64,000 nucleotides of DNA from Hemileia vastatrix (lineage: Eukaryota > Basidiomycota > Pucciniomycetes > Pucciniales > Zaghouaniaceae): assembly GCA_030280995.1 (NCBI GenBank), contig JASXTE010000081.1, forward strand, positions 1 to 64,000, written 5' to 3'. Under the pieces are notes generated by a model that made no database searches, was not told the DNA's origin, and saw nothing but the letters and a program-made list of their open reading frames with translations. The stretch's first letter is position 1. Each line of letters begins with the position of its first letter. Shown one piece after another: positions 35,555-46,860 of the stretch. The translations under genes and the position numbers were made by a program.

Positions 35555-36641
35555 TGACCCTACACCTACTTGCTCTTGAGTACCGATAGTTTCATTTACG
35601 ATTTCATTTGCATGGGAATCACTTGAATGGATGTACAATTTTTTCTTCGATGACGATAATGAAGACGTCACTCTGGTCAATTCGATCTGAAAGTTTATTG
35701 CATTAGCATGTTATGAGAATGTTTACCTCATTCTATTGCGTCACTGATGGTCAAGGACACCAAGTTATTCAGATGATTAGAAAGTTTTACCGGCAAACTT
35801 TCTAGAAAGATTCATCATCGGCAAGATTCATTTGGAATATTCTAATCTTTTGAATATTCATCACTTGAGTCATTTAAAAAAAGAAAAAGTTAATATCAAC
35901 TGTTTGATTAGAAGTATGTTTAAACTCTTCATAAAATCTACAAATCAGTATTCCTAGTGCTGATCTCGATGATGCAAGACAATTTGTATTATAAAATTAA
36001 AATCACTTTAACCATTCGCAATCATTTTGTCGGGTAGATAAAAGCGATGAGTACTGTCGGCAAGGCATAAGAGTTGAAATGACTTGCAACTGAAAATGTA
36101 AAAGGTGAAATGTAAAAGGTGAAATGTTTGAGGGTGTGTAAAGATAAAGGTAAATGAACACCTGGATTAGACCAAAAAGTCTGCAAGTGAATGACATCCG
36201 TGAAGGAGCAATTGACTGCACCAAGTGTCTCCAGTTGCACCCACTCGAAAGCCCTGAAAAGTTGTCGATGATAAGAAGACTGGCTCATACAACCGGAAAT
36301 AATGGCTCGTGAGGTGAGTCAGCAAGGGAAGAGCGAATGAACGAATGAGCGAATGAGTGTTCGGCCTCTCCCTCTTTGACTGGAGTATTTGTGTGGACCT
36401 GCATGAAATTAGGTCTGACTGCTTCATCTTCACAGTCTTCACAGTACACTGAAAAACTGAAAGAGTCGACGACTCACTCATCATTAGAGGCAACATCTGC
36501 TCCAGCTGCTTCATACACCACCTCATTTGCCTCATTTGCTTCTTTTGCTCCTTTGACTTCTTTACCTTCATTTCTCTCATTTACCTGTCTCACCCTCTGT
36601 CTACACCTTTATACTTTCACCAACAATGAGCATAAACAATC
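35555..36641. other. intergenic DNA between PIX and LIN-7
   Basis: About 1.1 kb without a recognisable gene; contains an AAAGGTGAAATGT duplicate near 36098-36128. The proximal end presumably carries the PIX 3' UTR and the distal end the LIN-7 promoter. Confidence 0.7.
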
Positions 36642-37314
36642 ATGGCCACTCTTAACAGATCAGACCATTTGTCTCTTCAGCCTCACGTCAGTCGAATCAT
36701 CCGTTTGATCAATGAAATTCGATCATCCAATCGAACAAGACTGGATGATCCGTCTTCCATGAGACTGAATCAACTTCAGAAGGTGAGTCCATCTAACTAT
36801 TTGTCGCTATTCGATGTAACAGTTTGTTTTTACTCTGTCACAGATTTTCGAATCAGATGTTTTCGACACTATTCGTCAAGTGTATGAAAAAGTATACGAT
36901 TCAGTTCAGATAGACGGATCAACACAAGTTAAATCGTCAGCTGCAGCCAAAGCAACAACTGCCATCCTCAAAAGTGCAATTGATTCAGCTGAGTCAACTC
37001 TGCGAATAATCAAACTACAAAAAAGTAGTCCAGACGGCTGGGGTTTCAACATCATCGGCGGTCGGGAACAAGGAACATGTATTTTGGTCTCCCGAGTTAT
37101 CGAAGGTGGAATTGCCGATTTGGAAGGCGACTTGAGAAGAGGTGATCAGTTGTTGGCCATCAATGGTGTTTCCTTGCATGGCGAAAGTCACAACAGAACT
37201 GTTCAACTGCTCAAGGATGCCTCTCGAGAAGTCACTCTACTGGTTTCACATCAACCCAATCTTCTGGAAGCCATCGAGAGGAGAACCGATACGTCACGAA
37301 GTAAATTTCATTGA
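36642..37314 (+). CDS. veli: LIN-7 / Veli, L27 plus PDZ scaffold
   Basis: Two exons (36642-36782 and 36844-37314; 61-bp GTGAGT...ACAG intron, phase 0), 203 residues, close to the usual 195-230. LIN-7 binds CASK/LIN-2 and localises receptors and channels at epithelial junctions and synapses. An L27 domain (about 10-70; FESDVFDTIRQVYEKVYDSV) is followed by the family's AAAKATTAILKSA stretch. The PDZ domain (about 100-185) has carboxylate loop GWGF in place of GLGF (DGWGFNIIGGREQG), then GGIADLEGDLRRGDQLLAING and a C-terminal LLEAIERR helix. L27-PDZ order with no other domain separates it from MPP/PALS and DLG proteins. Confidence 0.93.
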
Positions 37315-37426
37315 TCAAACAACCATCATCAGCAACCAGTCAGATTCATGGAATGATCTCATTGTTTTCTTCAAAAGCCAGTGAATAAGTGAACCATTGA
37401 AGACACATCTGATGCATTATATTGTG

Positions 37427-37432
37427 AATAAA
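37427..37432 (+). promoter_or_regulatory. AATAAA poly(A) signal of LIN-7
   Basis: Canonical hexamer about 110 bp after the LIN-7 stop codon, in an AT-rich stretch before the POLG gene. Confidence 0.6.
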
Positions 37433-37788
37433 AAGAAATTTTAATTCTCTCAATTTGTATAAATCTTTTTTTAAAAAAACAATTAGTTGGGTTGTTATAA
37501 ACAATTTATCAAAAAACCCAATCCATCGCTCACAGCAACGCGAGTCCAAGTTTTCTTGGTAAATGATAAAATAAAGTTTCAAAGGGAGAAATGTTGTAAA
37601 AATTAGAGCTAAAACTCTAATTGATGTAACAGGCAAATTTTTAATTCATTCATGTCAAATCATGTTGATTGGCGATCACTTGTTGGTTGGATACATTGAA
37701 ATCCTTTAGAAAATAGAAAAAATATCAACCCGAGCGCACCTAGCGGTCATTCTTGTGAGCCAGCTGTTTTTGGCGTGCACAATCGACA

Positions 37789-40700
37789 ATGCGACTGATT
37801 TACCGTTGCATCATCAATGATCAACTCAAACGTCACTGTTCCTCCTCATCAAATGTCCGAACAAACCAATTAGGTATTCATATGATCCCTGAAGAGTGGC
37901 GTCATCAGCTATTTGGTGATTCCGATAACTCAATAAATGGCGCCAAATCAAACTTAATTTTGTCCAAAGTTAAATCGCACCTTTCATCCCATGGGTTGTG
38001 GGATAAAAAATGTGATCAGCCTGTTGCACCAGTTACAGTACATCCAGCATACAATATAAAACTGCCTAAATTACAAGGTAAAAATATTAGTGAACATTTT
38101 GAAAATATTGGCCATCAATATTCATCCAAGTACAGATCGTTGTCATCCAATTACTGTTCTCAACAGACACCCAAAATGCCAGATGTTTGGAAGTTTAATC
38201 CTGGTTGGACCAAGTACAACGAAGATGGTACCTCATGTTCAGTTCCTTATCCGCAATCGAAAATCATGGTTCTCGATGTTGAAGTGTGTGTCAAATATAA
38301 TTTACCAGTCATGGCAGTCGCTCTTGATGAACATCATTGGTACTCTTGGACACACGAAAGATTAATTAACCAAAAAACTGAACAAGAAGATGCTGAAAAG
38401 ATGAAGTTTCTTCTCGAAGTATCATCATATCCCAACTCTGAATTAATTCCAATTGGGTGCAGTTCAGATGAACGTTTGATCATCGGTCACAACATCGGAT
38501 TCGATCGATCGTTCATGCGAGAACAATACAATTTGCATCTAGATTCAACACGATTCCTCGATACAATGAGTATTCACATGTGTCTGTCTGGTTTGACAGG
38601 ATATCAGAGAGCCTTGTCACTGTCTTCCAAGGCTGCCGAAAAGCGTGGACTGAGTAAGAAAGAACTTGCAGAACTTTATCGTGATAAAAATCAACCCAAT
38701 CCCGACCAATGGAAAGAAACTGGTACTTTAAATAATTTGAAAGATGTTTACACTTTTTACTGCAAAAATAATACTGATTATCAAGCCATCAGTAAAGATT
38801 CTCGTGACATTTTTGTCACAGGTGATATGTGTGATATAAGAAATGACTTCCAAAATCTAATGAGTTACTGTGCATCTGACGTCAGAGCAACAAGTGAAAT
38901 ATTTCGTTGTCAATGGGATGAATTTTTGCATCGTTTTCCTCATCCTGTTACATTGGCCGGTATGTTGGAGATGTCAGTTACTTACCTGCCATTGAGTGGC
39001 CAAGCTTGGAAAAACTACACGGACAAGTCCAACTCAACTTTTAAAGAAATAATGGACAACATGAAACTCGAACTGACCAATCTAGCATCTCGAGCATGTC
39101 ATCAACTGCCGACTGAAGAGTACAAAAAGGATATTTGGTTGTGGGATCTCAAGTGGAAAACTGATAAAATCCGGTACAGAAATTCTTTTTCTTCAAGTCT
39201 CCTGTATTCCAGGTTAAGTGCACAAGAGGACCTGCTGCGTCATTCTTCATACAAGTTAAATCAAGAAGGAAAAGATGCACTCAAAAATACAATTCTTGTC
39301 ATTCTAAATGAAACAGTTAGTCAGTTAAAGCATTTTCAACCACTTTTACCTGGTTACCCTGCCTGGTATACAGATCTTTGCAGTAAATTTAAGGGACAAT
39401 CTGCATCCTGGAATCCTGGTCCTCACAAACTGACCACTGGCATTAGAGTTATACCTAAACTGATGAAACTCACTTGGGATGGTTATGTTTTGCATCATAC
39501 AATCGAACATGGATGGGGTTTTTTGGTTCCCTACACAATCGATGTCAGTGATATTGAAAAGTGGAAGAAAGAAAATGATAAATCAGTCACTTTTCCATAC
39601 GAAGAGTACATCAAGTACATCAAACCACTGGGAAGGAACCAAGATCCTTACCACGCAGCTGATAGTTTAGAAGAGAACAAAGCACTGATTAACGACTTGT
39701 CTCTACTTTCAGACGGAAATAATGAATTTGTAAAAAATACTGAATGGATAGTGGACAGACCCGAAATATGTTCAGATGTAAAGGTAGTCGGGTGTTTATT
39801 TTACAAATTGCCTCACAAGTCGGGTCCTGATGCCAATGTTGGAAATCCTCTTTCTCGCGACTTTCTTCACTACATTGAAACGGGAAGATTAAAAGCAGCT
39901 GCCACGGCTAATGATGATATTGCAACAATGTTACTACAAATGAACAAATCAGTTTCTTACTGGCGCATGAGTCATAAGCGAATACTTTCACAGTTCATTG
40001 TTTCAAGATCTGATTGCAATGTTGATGATGATGATTCATCGGTACAAAGTGCCATTCTTCCTCGTGTCGTCGTTGCTGGAACTGTGACGAGAAGAGCAGT
40101 CGAGCCAACCTGGTTGACAGCAAGTAATGCTTATACAGACAGAGTTGGATCTGAATTGAAAAGTCTCATTTGGTCTCCCAAAGGTTGGAAATTTGTTGGT
40201 GCAGATGTTGATTCACAAGAACTGTGGCTGGCATCAGTATTGGGTGATGCAGACTTTGCCTCTATCCACGGATGTACTGGCATAGGATGGATGACTTTGG
40301 AAGGTACACGTAGTACAGGCACTGATTTGCATTCGAAAACAGCATCAATAGTGAACATTACTCGAGACGAGGCAAAAGTTCTCAATTATGCACGTATCTA
40401 CGGAGCTGGCAAAGCATTTGCCGGCAGATTTCTTAAGCAATCCAATCCATCTCTTACAACCGAACAAGCAGAAAGAAAAGCACGTGATATTTATAAAAAC
40501 ACCAAAGGAATCAAATCAAATGGAAAGTGGAAAGGAGGATCTGAATCTTACCTCTTTAATTGCCTTGAAAAAATTGCCTCACAAGAAGAACCGTCCACTC
40601 CTGTTCTATCCTGTCGCATCAGTAAGGCTCTTGAAAAGAATGATGTCAAAGGCGAATTCATGACAAGCATAATTAATTGGGTTGTACAGTCGTCGGCTGT

Positions 40701-41115
40701 TGATTTTCTTCATTTGATGCTTGTTTCGATGAAATGGATTTTTCATACTCATAACATAACTGGTCGATTTTCCATCAGCATACACGATGAAGTTCGTTAC
40801 CTCGTTCGCCAAGAAAATCAGTACAAAGCTGCTTGGGCACTTCAAATGACAAATTTACTGACTCGTGCATTTATCTGTCATCGAATTGGAATCAACGATC
40901 TACCAGCATCAATTGCTTTCTTTTCTAGTGTTGAAATTGATTCTGTTCTCAGGAAAGATGCGTCTATGGATGCAGTCACACCCAGCAACAAAGACGGTCT
41001 CAAATCAACCTACGGAATTGGTCCAGGTGAATCACTTGATATGCCAAGTCTCATCGATAAATTGGATAATCAGGTTAGCATGAAAGACAGAAAGACAGAA
41101 AGACAGAAAGACTGA
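37789..41115 (+). CDS. PolG1: mitochondrial DNA polymerase gamma, catalytic subunit
   Basis: One uninterrupted 1,108-codon exon. Family A polymerase that replicates mtDNA. Exonuclease motifs: LDVEVCVKYNLP (about 160), IGHNIGFDRSFM (about 232), SYCASDVRATSEIF (about 360). Polymerase motifs: A GADVDSQELWLASVLGD (about 803), B LNYARIYGAGKAFAGRF (about 863), C SIHDEVRYLVR (about 997). The ending resembles the family C-terminus (TPSNKDGLKSTYGIGPGESLD) and then runs into an AGAAAGAC tandem repeat that adds a short Lys/Arg-rich tail. Compared with human POLG, the roughly 50 residues between the TKG and WKGG.SE segments are missing. Mitochondrial targeting is inferred from family; the N-terminus is basic and hydroxylated (LIYRCIINDQLKRHCSSSS). 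Confidence 0.98.
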   Translation: MRLIYRCIINDQLKRHCSSSSNVRTNQLGIHMIPEEWRHQLFGDSDNSINGAKSNLILSKVKSHLSSHGLWDKKCDQPVAPVTVHPAYNIKLPKLQGKNISEHFENIGHQYSSKYRSLSSNYCSQQTPKMPDVWKFNPGWTKYNEDGTSCSVPYPQSKIMVLDVEVCVKYNLPVMAVALDEHHWYSWTHERLINQKTEQEDAEKMKFLLEVSSYPNSELIPIGCSSDERLIIGHNIGFDRSFMREQYNLHLDSTRFLDTMSIHMCLSGLTGYQRALSLSSKAAEKRGLSKKELAELYRDKNQPNPDQWKETGTLNNLKDVYTFYCKNNTDYQAISKDSRDIFVTGDMCDIRNDFQNLMSYCASDVRATSEIFRCQWDEFLHRFPHPVTLAGMLEMSVTYLPLSGQAWKNYTDKSNSTFKEIMDNMKLELTNLASRACHQLPTEEYKKDIWLWDLKWKTDKIRYRNSFSSSLLYSRLSAQEDLLRHSSYKLNQEGKDALKNTILVILNETVSQLKHFQPLLPGYPAWYTDLCSKFKGQSASWNPGPHKLTTGIRVIPKLMKLTWDGYVLHHTIEHGWGFLVPYTIDVSDIEKWKKENDKSVTFPYEEYIKYIKPLGRNQDPYHAADSLEENKALINDLSLLSDGNNEFVKNTEWIVDRPEICSDVKVVGCLFYKLPHKSGPDANVGNPLSRDFLHYIETGRLKAAATANDDIATMLLQMNKSVSYWRMSHKRILSQFIVSRSDCNVDDDDSSVQSAILPRVVVAGTVTRRAVEPTWLTASNAYTDRVGSELKSLIWSPKGWKFVGADVDSQELWLASVLGDADFASIHGCTGIGWMTLEGTRSTGTDLHSKTASIVNITRDEAKVLNYARIYGAGKAFAGRFLKQSNPSLTTEQAERKARDIYKNTKGIKSNGKWKGGSESYLFNCLEKIASQEEPSTPVLSCRISKALEKNDVKGEFMTSIINWVVQSSAVDFLHLMLVSMKWIFHTHNITGRFSISIHDEVRYLVRQENQYKAAWALQMTNLLTRAFICHRIGINDLPASIAFFSSVEIDSVLRKDASMDAVTPSNKDGLKSTYGIGPGESLDMPSLIDKLDNQVSMKDRKTERQKD
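41083..41113. repeat. 8-bp tandem repeat AGAAAGAC overlapping the POLG stop
   Basis: Three to four copies encode the last residues of the POLG reading frame and its TGA stop, so the extreme C-terminus is probably length-variable. Confidence 0.85.
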
Positions 41116-41608
41116 AGGACTGAAGATTTGAAGAGCCAAAGAATTGGACAAGTAAAGAATTCAAGGACTAAAGGACGACAGTTATTTGTGAGAGAAGAAA
41201 AAATGATGTAAGAAGCCAGGGTAAACTTAAATTGCATTTGGAAAGAGAACGAAGTGATCTCTGTTTTGGCTTTTTATTAAAGAGAAGGATCGTTCTGGTG
41301 AAGTTTAATGGGTCTGCTGCATCGCAAGATGAGATGAGGAAAATTGGAAAGAGTAAGAGTAAAGTATAAGTAAAGGCAGAAAAGAAAAGAGAAAAAGAAA
41401 AAAAAGAAATTCAATATGATGATAGAAGTAGTTGAGTAGTTGAAGAGAAAAGATTCATCAGAAGAGAAAAATATCAAGATAAAGGTGAAACAGATGAAGG
41501 ACAAGGAAGAGGCAACATTGATGATGAAAAGTTGTTGCAGTAGAGAAAAAGCTAAGAGCTTAAAGTTGCTGGTGGTTTTAGTTTTTGGAAAAAAATGTTT
41601 CAAAGCTG
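41116..41608. other. convergent intergenic region POLG / Ras
   Basis: About 490 bp shared by the 3' ends of POLG (+) and Ras (-). TTTATT at 41273-41278 is a minus-strand AATAAA for Ras, giving a 3' UTR of about 330 bp. Confidence 0.7.
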
Positions 41609-43576
<1,968 letters not shown>

Positions 43577-43858
43577 ATGGCTAGTGAGCCGCTCCCTGAC
43601 ATGGAAGTAGATTCATACTACGTCAAGCTCGTCAAGTCATTTGTCCGAGACCCTTGGTCATTTATCGCTGGAATAACTGTGGTTATCATACCTCTTTTGA
43701 TATTTTCTGCATACTTATCATACAAATTGGCCAAAAGACTTGAATCAAATGCAAAAAAAGAAAGAGCTCATGCAAGATTGGTCGAAACTGTTAAAGCAAG
43801 TGCAAATGGCACTACCACTGCAAAGTCAACAAGAAGAAATCGAGCCAAGCGAGAATGA
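43577..43858 (+). CDS. SMIM15: small integral membrane protein 15-like
   Basis: 93 residues, single exon. A short acidic N-terminus is followed by a VRDPWSFIAGITVVIIPLLI segment. The transmembrane stretch IAGITVVIIPLLIFSAYLSY flows into KLAKRLESNAKKER and a basic tail. The order (KDPYGF-like turn, TM helix ending SxKLAK, charged helix) matches the SMIM15 family, whose human member is 74 residues; function is unknown. A possible AATAAA at 44046-44051 follows. No introns. Confidence 0.8.
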   Translation: MASEPLPDMEVDSYYVKLVKSFVRDPWSFIAGITVVIIPLLIFSAYLSYKLAKRLESNAKKERAHARLVETVKASANGTTTAKSTRRNRAKRE

Positions 43859-44045
43859 TGAATGTCAATCATTATTATTGCTTCATTTCAGTTATAAGTA
43901 AATTTATCTTAGTTCAAATTCAATTATTATTACTATTTTTTTTCGCAAATTTTATATGAACAATATGCGTTCTAGAACACCGGCCTTTATATGCACTCAA
44001 ATTACCACCCCTGACAGCTACTCCAATCTGGTGTAGAAATATAAT

Positions 44046-44051
44046 AATAAA
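44046..44051 (+). promoter_or_regulatory. AATAAA poly(A) signal of SMIM15-like
   Basis: Canonical hexamer about 190 bp after the stop and about 150 bp before the Hikeshi start. Confidence 0.55.
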
Positions 44052-44199
44052 CATCACACATTTTTCCCATTTTACTTGTTGGTGATCTTCAATTTGAATT
44101 TTCAGTTGTTGTTAGTTTCATCAGTTGACATTTAGTATAGAGTACATTTACTTTTTTTACCTGTTAATAATACAAGGTTAATTATTCACCCTTATCACC

Positions 44200-44976
44200 A
44201 TGGCCAATGTATTTGGTGTCATTGCGACTGGTCGTCTGCCCCGTACTGATTTTGAAGCTGTTCAAATAAATCAATACTTGTTGACTATTCCTGAGGCTGA
44301 TGAAATAACCCACTTGGTCATATTTCTTACGGGAACTGCTGCTCTTCCTCCTGGAACAGGTGCCAGTGTGTACTTTTCGTGGCCCGATCCTAATTCACCT
44401 CAAACGTGGCAGTACTTGGGATACATTTCAAATGACAAACCCAGTGCCGTATTCAGGTAAGAGTTTACATTTGATGTCACTTGTCATTAATTCAATTTCT
44501 TCACTCACACCTTCAGACTGACCAAACTGCAAGAGATAATAAAAAATACAAATAACTTCGTTTTTAATCAAGTGCATGTCTCTCACGTGGCACAAATTGG
44601 AATTTCTATCGAACCTCTTGAACAAATCAACCAACAAACATCTTCTCTTGGGCCATCAGTGGAAAACTTTGCTGCATTTACACTGAAAACTGCCGAAAAT
44701 CTGTTGAACTTTGTAACATCCTTTGCCAAAACAATTCCTGGTACCACTGAAGCTGTCGTACCTGTCTCGTCAATTCATCAGGTGAGTTACTGTTCATGAT
44801 GATGAATAAATCTACTGAATGTTCACTCATATCAACATGAACTGTATTTAAACATAAAAAACAATCTGCTTTGCATAATTCTCACTCTGTTCTAACATCC
44901 TTTCATCATTTACTCCTAGTGGTACACGAATTACATCAGGAAACTTGAAACTTATCCCAACTTCTGGAAAAGCTGA
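44200..44976 (+). CDS. HIKESHI: Hikeshi, HSP70 nuclear import carrier
   Basis: Three exons: 44200-44456, 44517-44781, 44920-44976; 192 residues against 197 in human. It imports ATP-bound HSP70/HSC70 through FG nucleoporins during heat stress. The N-terminal domain begins FGVIATGRLPRTDF and continues HLVIFLTGTAALPPGTGASV and YFSWPDPN...WQYLGYISNDKPSAVFR. A linker (SLGPSVENFAAFTLKTAENL) follows, then the C-terminal dimerisation helix ending WYTNYIRKLETYPNFWKS. Introns are 60 and 138 bp with GTAAGA and GTGAGT donors. The gene is convergent with peroxiredoxin, stops only 141 bp apart. Confidence 0.95.
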
Positions 44977-45033
44977 GCTGAAATTTATAAATACCAATCT
45001 GACCAAAAAGAATGATTTGTAAACAATTTTTAC

Positions 45034-45039
45034 AATAAA
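45034..45039 (+). promoter_or_regulatory. AATAAA poly(A) signal of Hikeshi
   Basis: 58 bp after the Hikeshi stop. Cleavage 10-30 bp downstream would fall at or beyond the opposing peroxiredoxin signal (45068-45073). Confidence 0.7.
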
Positions 45040-45067
45040 TTGTCGCATCGAATTTTATCAACATAAT

Positions 45068-45073
45068 TTTATT
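45068..45073 (-). promoter_or_regulatory. AATAAA poly(A) signal of peroxiredoxin (minus strand)
   Basis: TTTATT on the plus strand, about 45 bp beyond the peroxiredoxin stop. Confidence 0.7.
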
Positions 45074-45117
45074 GGCCCATTAAGGATTCTAAATCATTCG
45101 AGTAAAGCGCTCTTTCC

Positions 45118-45995
45118 TCAGTTATTGCTTTCGAAGTAAGTCTTGGCATTTTTCGGATCGATTGTGGGTTTGTTGGGTTGCCAATTAGCTGGGCACACTT
45201 CTCCATGTTTTTCGACAAATTGAAAGGCTTTGACCAAACGAAGTACTTCGTCAACGCTCCTTCCAACCGGTAAATCGTTGACAGTGATGTGTCTAACGAT
45301 ACCTTTTGGGTCAATTAAGAATAATCCACGTAGAGATATACCTGCGTCCTCAAGTAAAACGCCATAGTCTCGAGATATTTTCTTTGTCAAGTCTGACAGA
45401 AGTGGAATCTTGAGGTTTCCCAGACCTCCTGATTTTCGAGGTTGGTTGTTCCAGGCGAGATGTGAAAAGTGCGAGTCTATTGACACTGCAACCAATTCGG
45501 TATTCAACTCTTTGAACTCATTGGCTCTATCACTAAAAGCGATGATTTCCGTAGGACATACAAATGTACTGTGGATAAAAAGAAAATGTTTAAGTTCATC
45601 TCTTCAAAGTGACAAAGTTTTACTCACAAATCCAAAGGATAGAAGAACAGAACCAAATATTTGCCGGTATAGTCAGATAACTTAATTTCTTTGAATTTAT
45701 TATCAACAACTGCTGTTCCCTTGAATTCAGGTGCTGATTTTTGTACTGCTACACAATTTTGGGCTACTGATGATGTTAGATGGAAAGGACGAACTTGAAA
45801 GGGAACGGCAAGTGCTGACCTTGTCAACTGTTCAGACAGAGAAAGAGACAACATGGTTGTTAGCTTCATAATAAACCAACAGATGTCAACTGATTGATCA
45901 ATTTTATAAAAAAAATGATATTCAACCTATTGAGTTATTTAATCTACATTAATTAAATTCATTACCTTGGACAATGCGAATCGAGCGAGAGACAT
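45118..45995 (-). CDS. Prx3: mitochondrial typical 2-Cys peroxiredoxin (Prx3)
   Basis: Three exons on the minus strand: about 45995-45966 ([10 protein letters not shown]), 45827-45628, 45568-45118. Thioredoxin-dependent reduction of H2O2 and organic hydroperoxides. The N-terminus is basic and hydroxylated without acidic residues ([18 protein letters not shown]...RPFHLTSS), as expected of a matrix-targeting presequence. The peroxidatic Cys lies in DFTFVCPTE and the resolving Cys in [13 protein letters not shown] (in [13 protein letters not shown]) and the C-terminal YF are present, features of overoxidation-sensitive eukaryotic 2-Cys enzymes. Starting at an internal ATG would lose the presequence, so the 10-codon first exon is preferred. 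Confidence 0.95.
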
Positions 45996-46491
45996 GATGA
46001 CCAGAGAGAGAGACAAGTACGTTTATATATGAATGGATTCTTTGGAAGAAAATAAAGGGACCGAATACTGATTGACAAGTCAAATGGTATACATAATACA
46101 CACAACATGATTTATTCTGTTTTGATAAGCTTCCTTGTCATTTGTACAAGAATGAGAAGATCAATCTAGAAGACTTGCTTCTTCAATTCGAGATTGTCAA
46201 AATTGGTTTGTTAGAAATATGGATATTTTGTTAAGTTAAATCTGTAAACTGAAGGTGTTAATGTACTGCGGCTTGATGATGAAGCACTTTTTAATCAAAA
46301 TTTACCATGAAAATGTTTGCAAATTGATACTAATGGTATAATTTTAAAATTAGGCTAGTGAAGATTAGAAAAGATGCTTTCGAAAAAAAATTTATCAAAA
46401 GGTTAAAATGTAATCATTTGTAGTTTATTTATTGCCTTAAAAATATAGATGAATGGATAAAATCAACTGGCTTTTGTATCATCAGGAATGA

Positions 46492-46860
46492 TCACTTATG
46501 AGTACCCAATTCTTGTTCTAATGTTTCAATTAATTTGATATACTCTTCCTTGGCCTGTTGTTGGGACATTTGACCAAGTTGTGACCAAGCATTCCATTTA
46601 TACTTGCCCACAATGTCGAATGATCCAGGTTTGTCCGTCTTATTTGGACCAACTGTGGCTTGTTTGTACAGAGCATACAATTTCAATTTGTTTTCATTTC
46701 CAGGGTCTCCTTTGAGTTTGGTAGAATTTTCCTTGCACTGGTTGAACTTGGAATCGATGTCAGCAGCTGATGTTGACATAAACAGTTGAGGCCTACTCTT
46801 GTGGACAAGTGACATGGACATGGTATTCACACTGGTCAGTCTTCTCCAAAGACAATTCAT
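46492..46860 (-). CDS. Acbp: acyl-CoA-binding protein with N-terminal extension
   Basis: 122 residues from the first ATG. ACBP binds C12-C22 acyl-CoA esters. The four-helix core starts near MSTSAADIDSKFNQC (about residue 29). It contains LYALYKQATVGPNKTDKPG, the most conserved ligand-binding stretch, and KYKWNAWSQLGQMSQQQAKE, ending at the usual length. The 28-residue extension (NCLWRRLTSVNTMSMSLVHKS) is basic and could be a mitochondrial presequence, or translation may start at the internal Met for a cytosolic form. A TTCTCTCAG acceptor-like site just upstream (about 46888) suggests a 5' UTR intron. Tandem TTTATTTATT at 46424-46433 supplies minus-strand poly(A) signals. Confidence 0.94.
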   Translation of the reverse strand: MNCLWRRLTSVNTMSMSLVHKSRPQLFMSTSAADIDSKFNQCKENSTKLKGDPGNENKLKLYALYKQATVGPNKTDKPGSFDIVGKYKWNAWSQLGQMSQQQAKEEYIKLIETLEQELGTHK

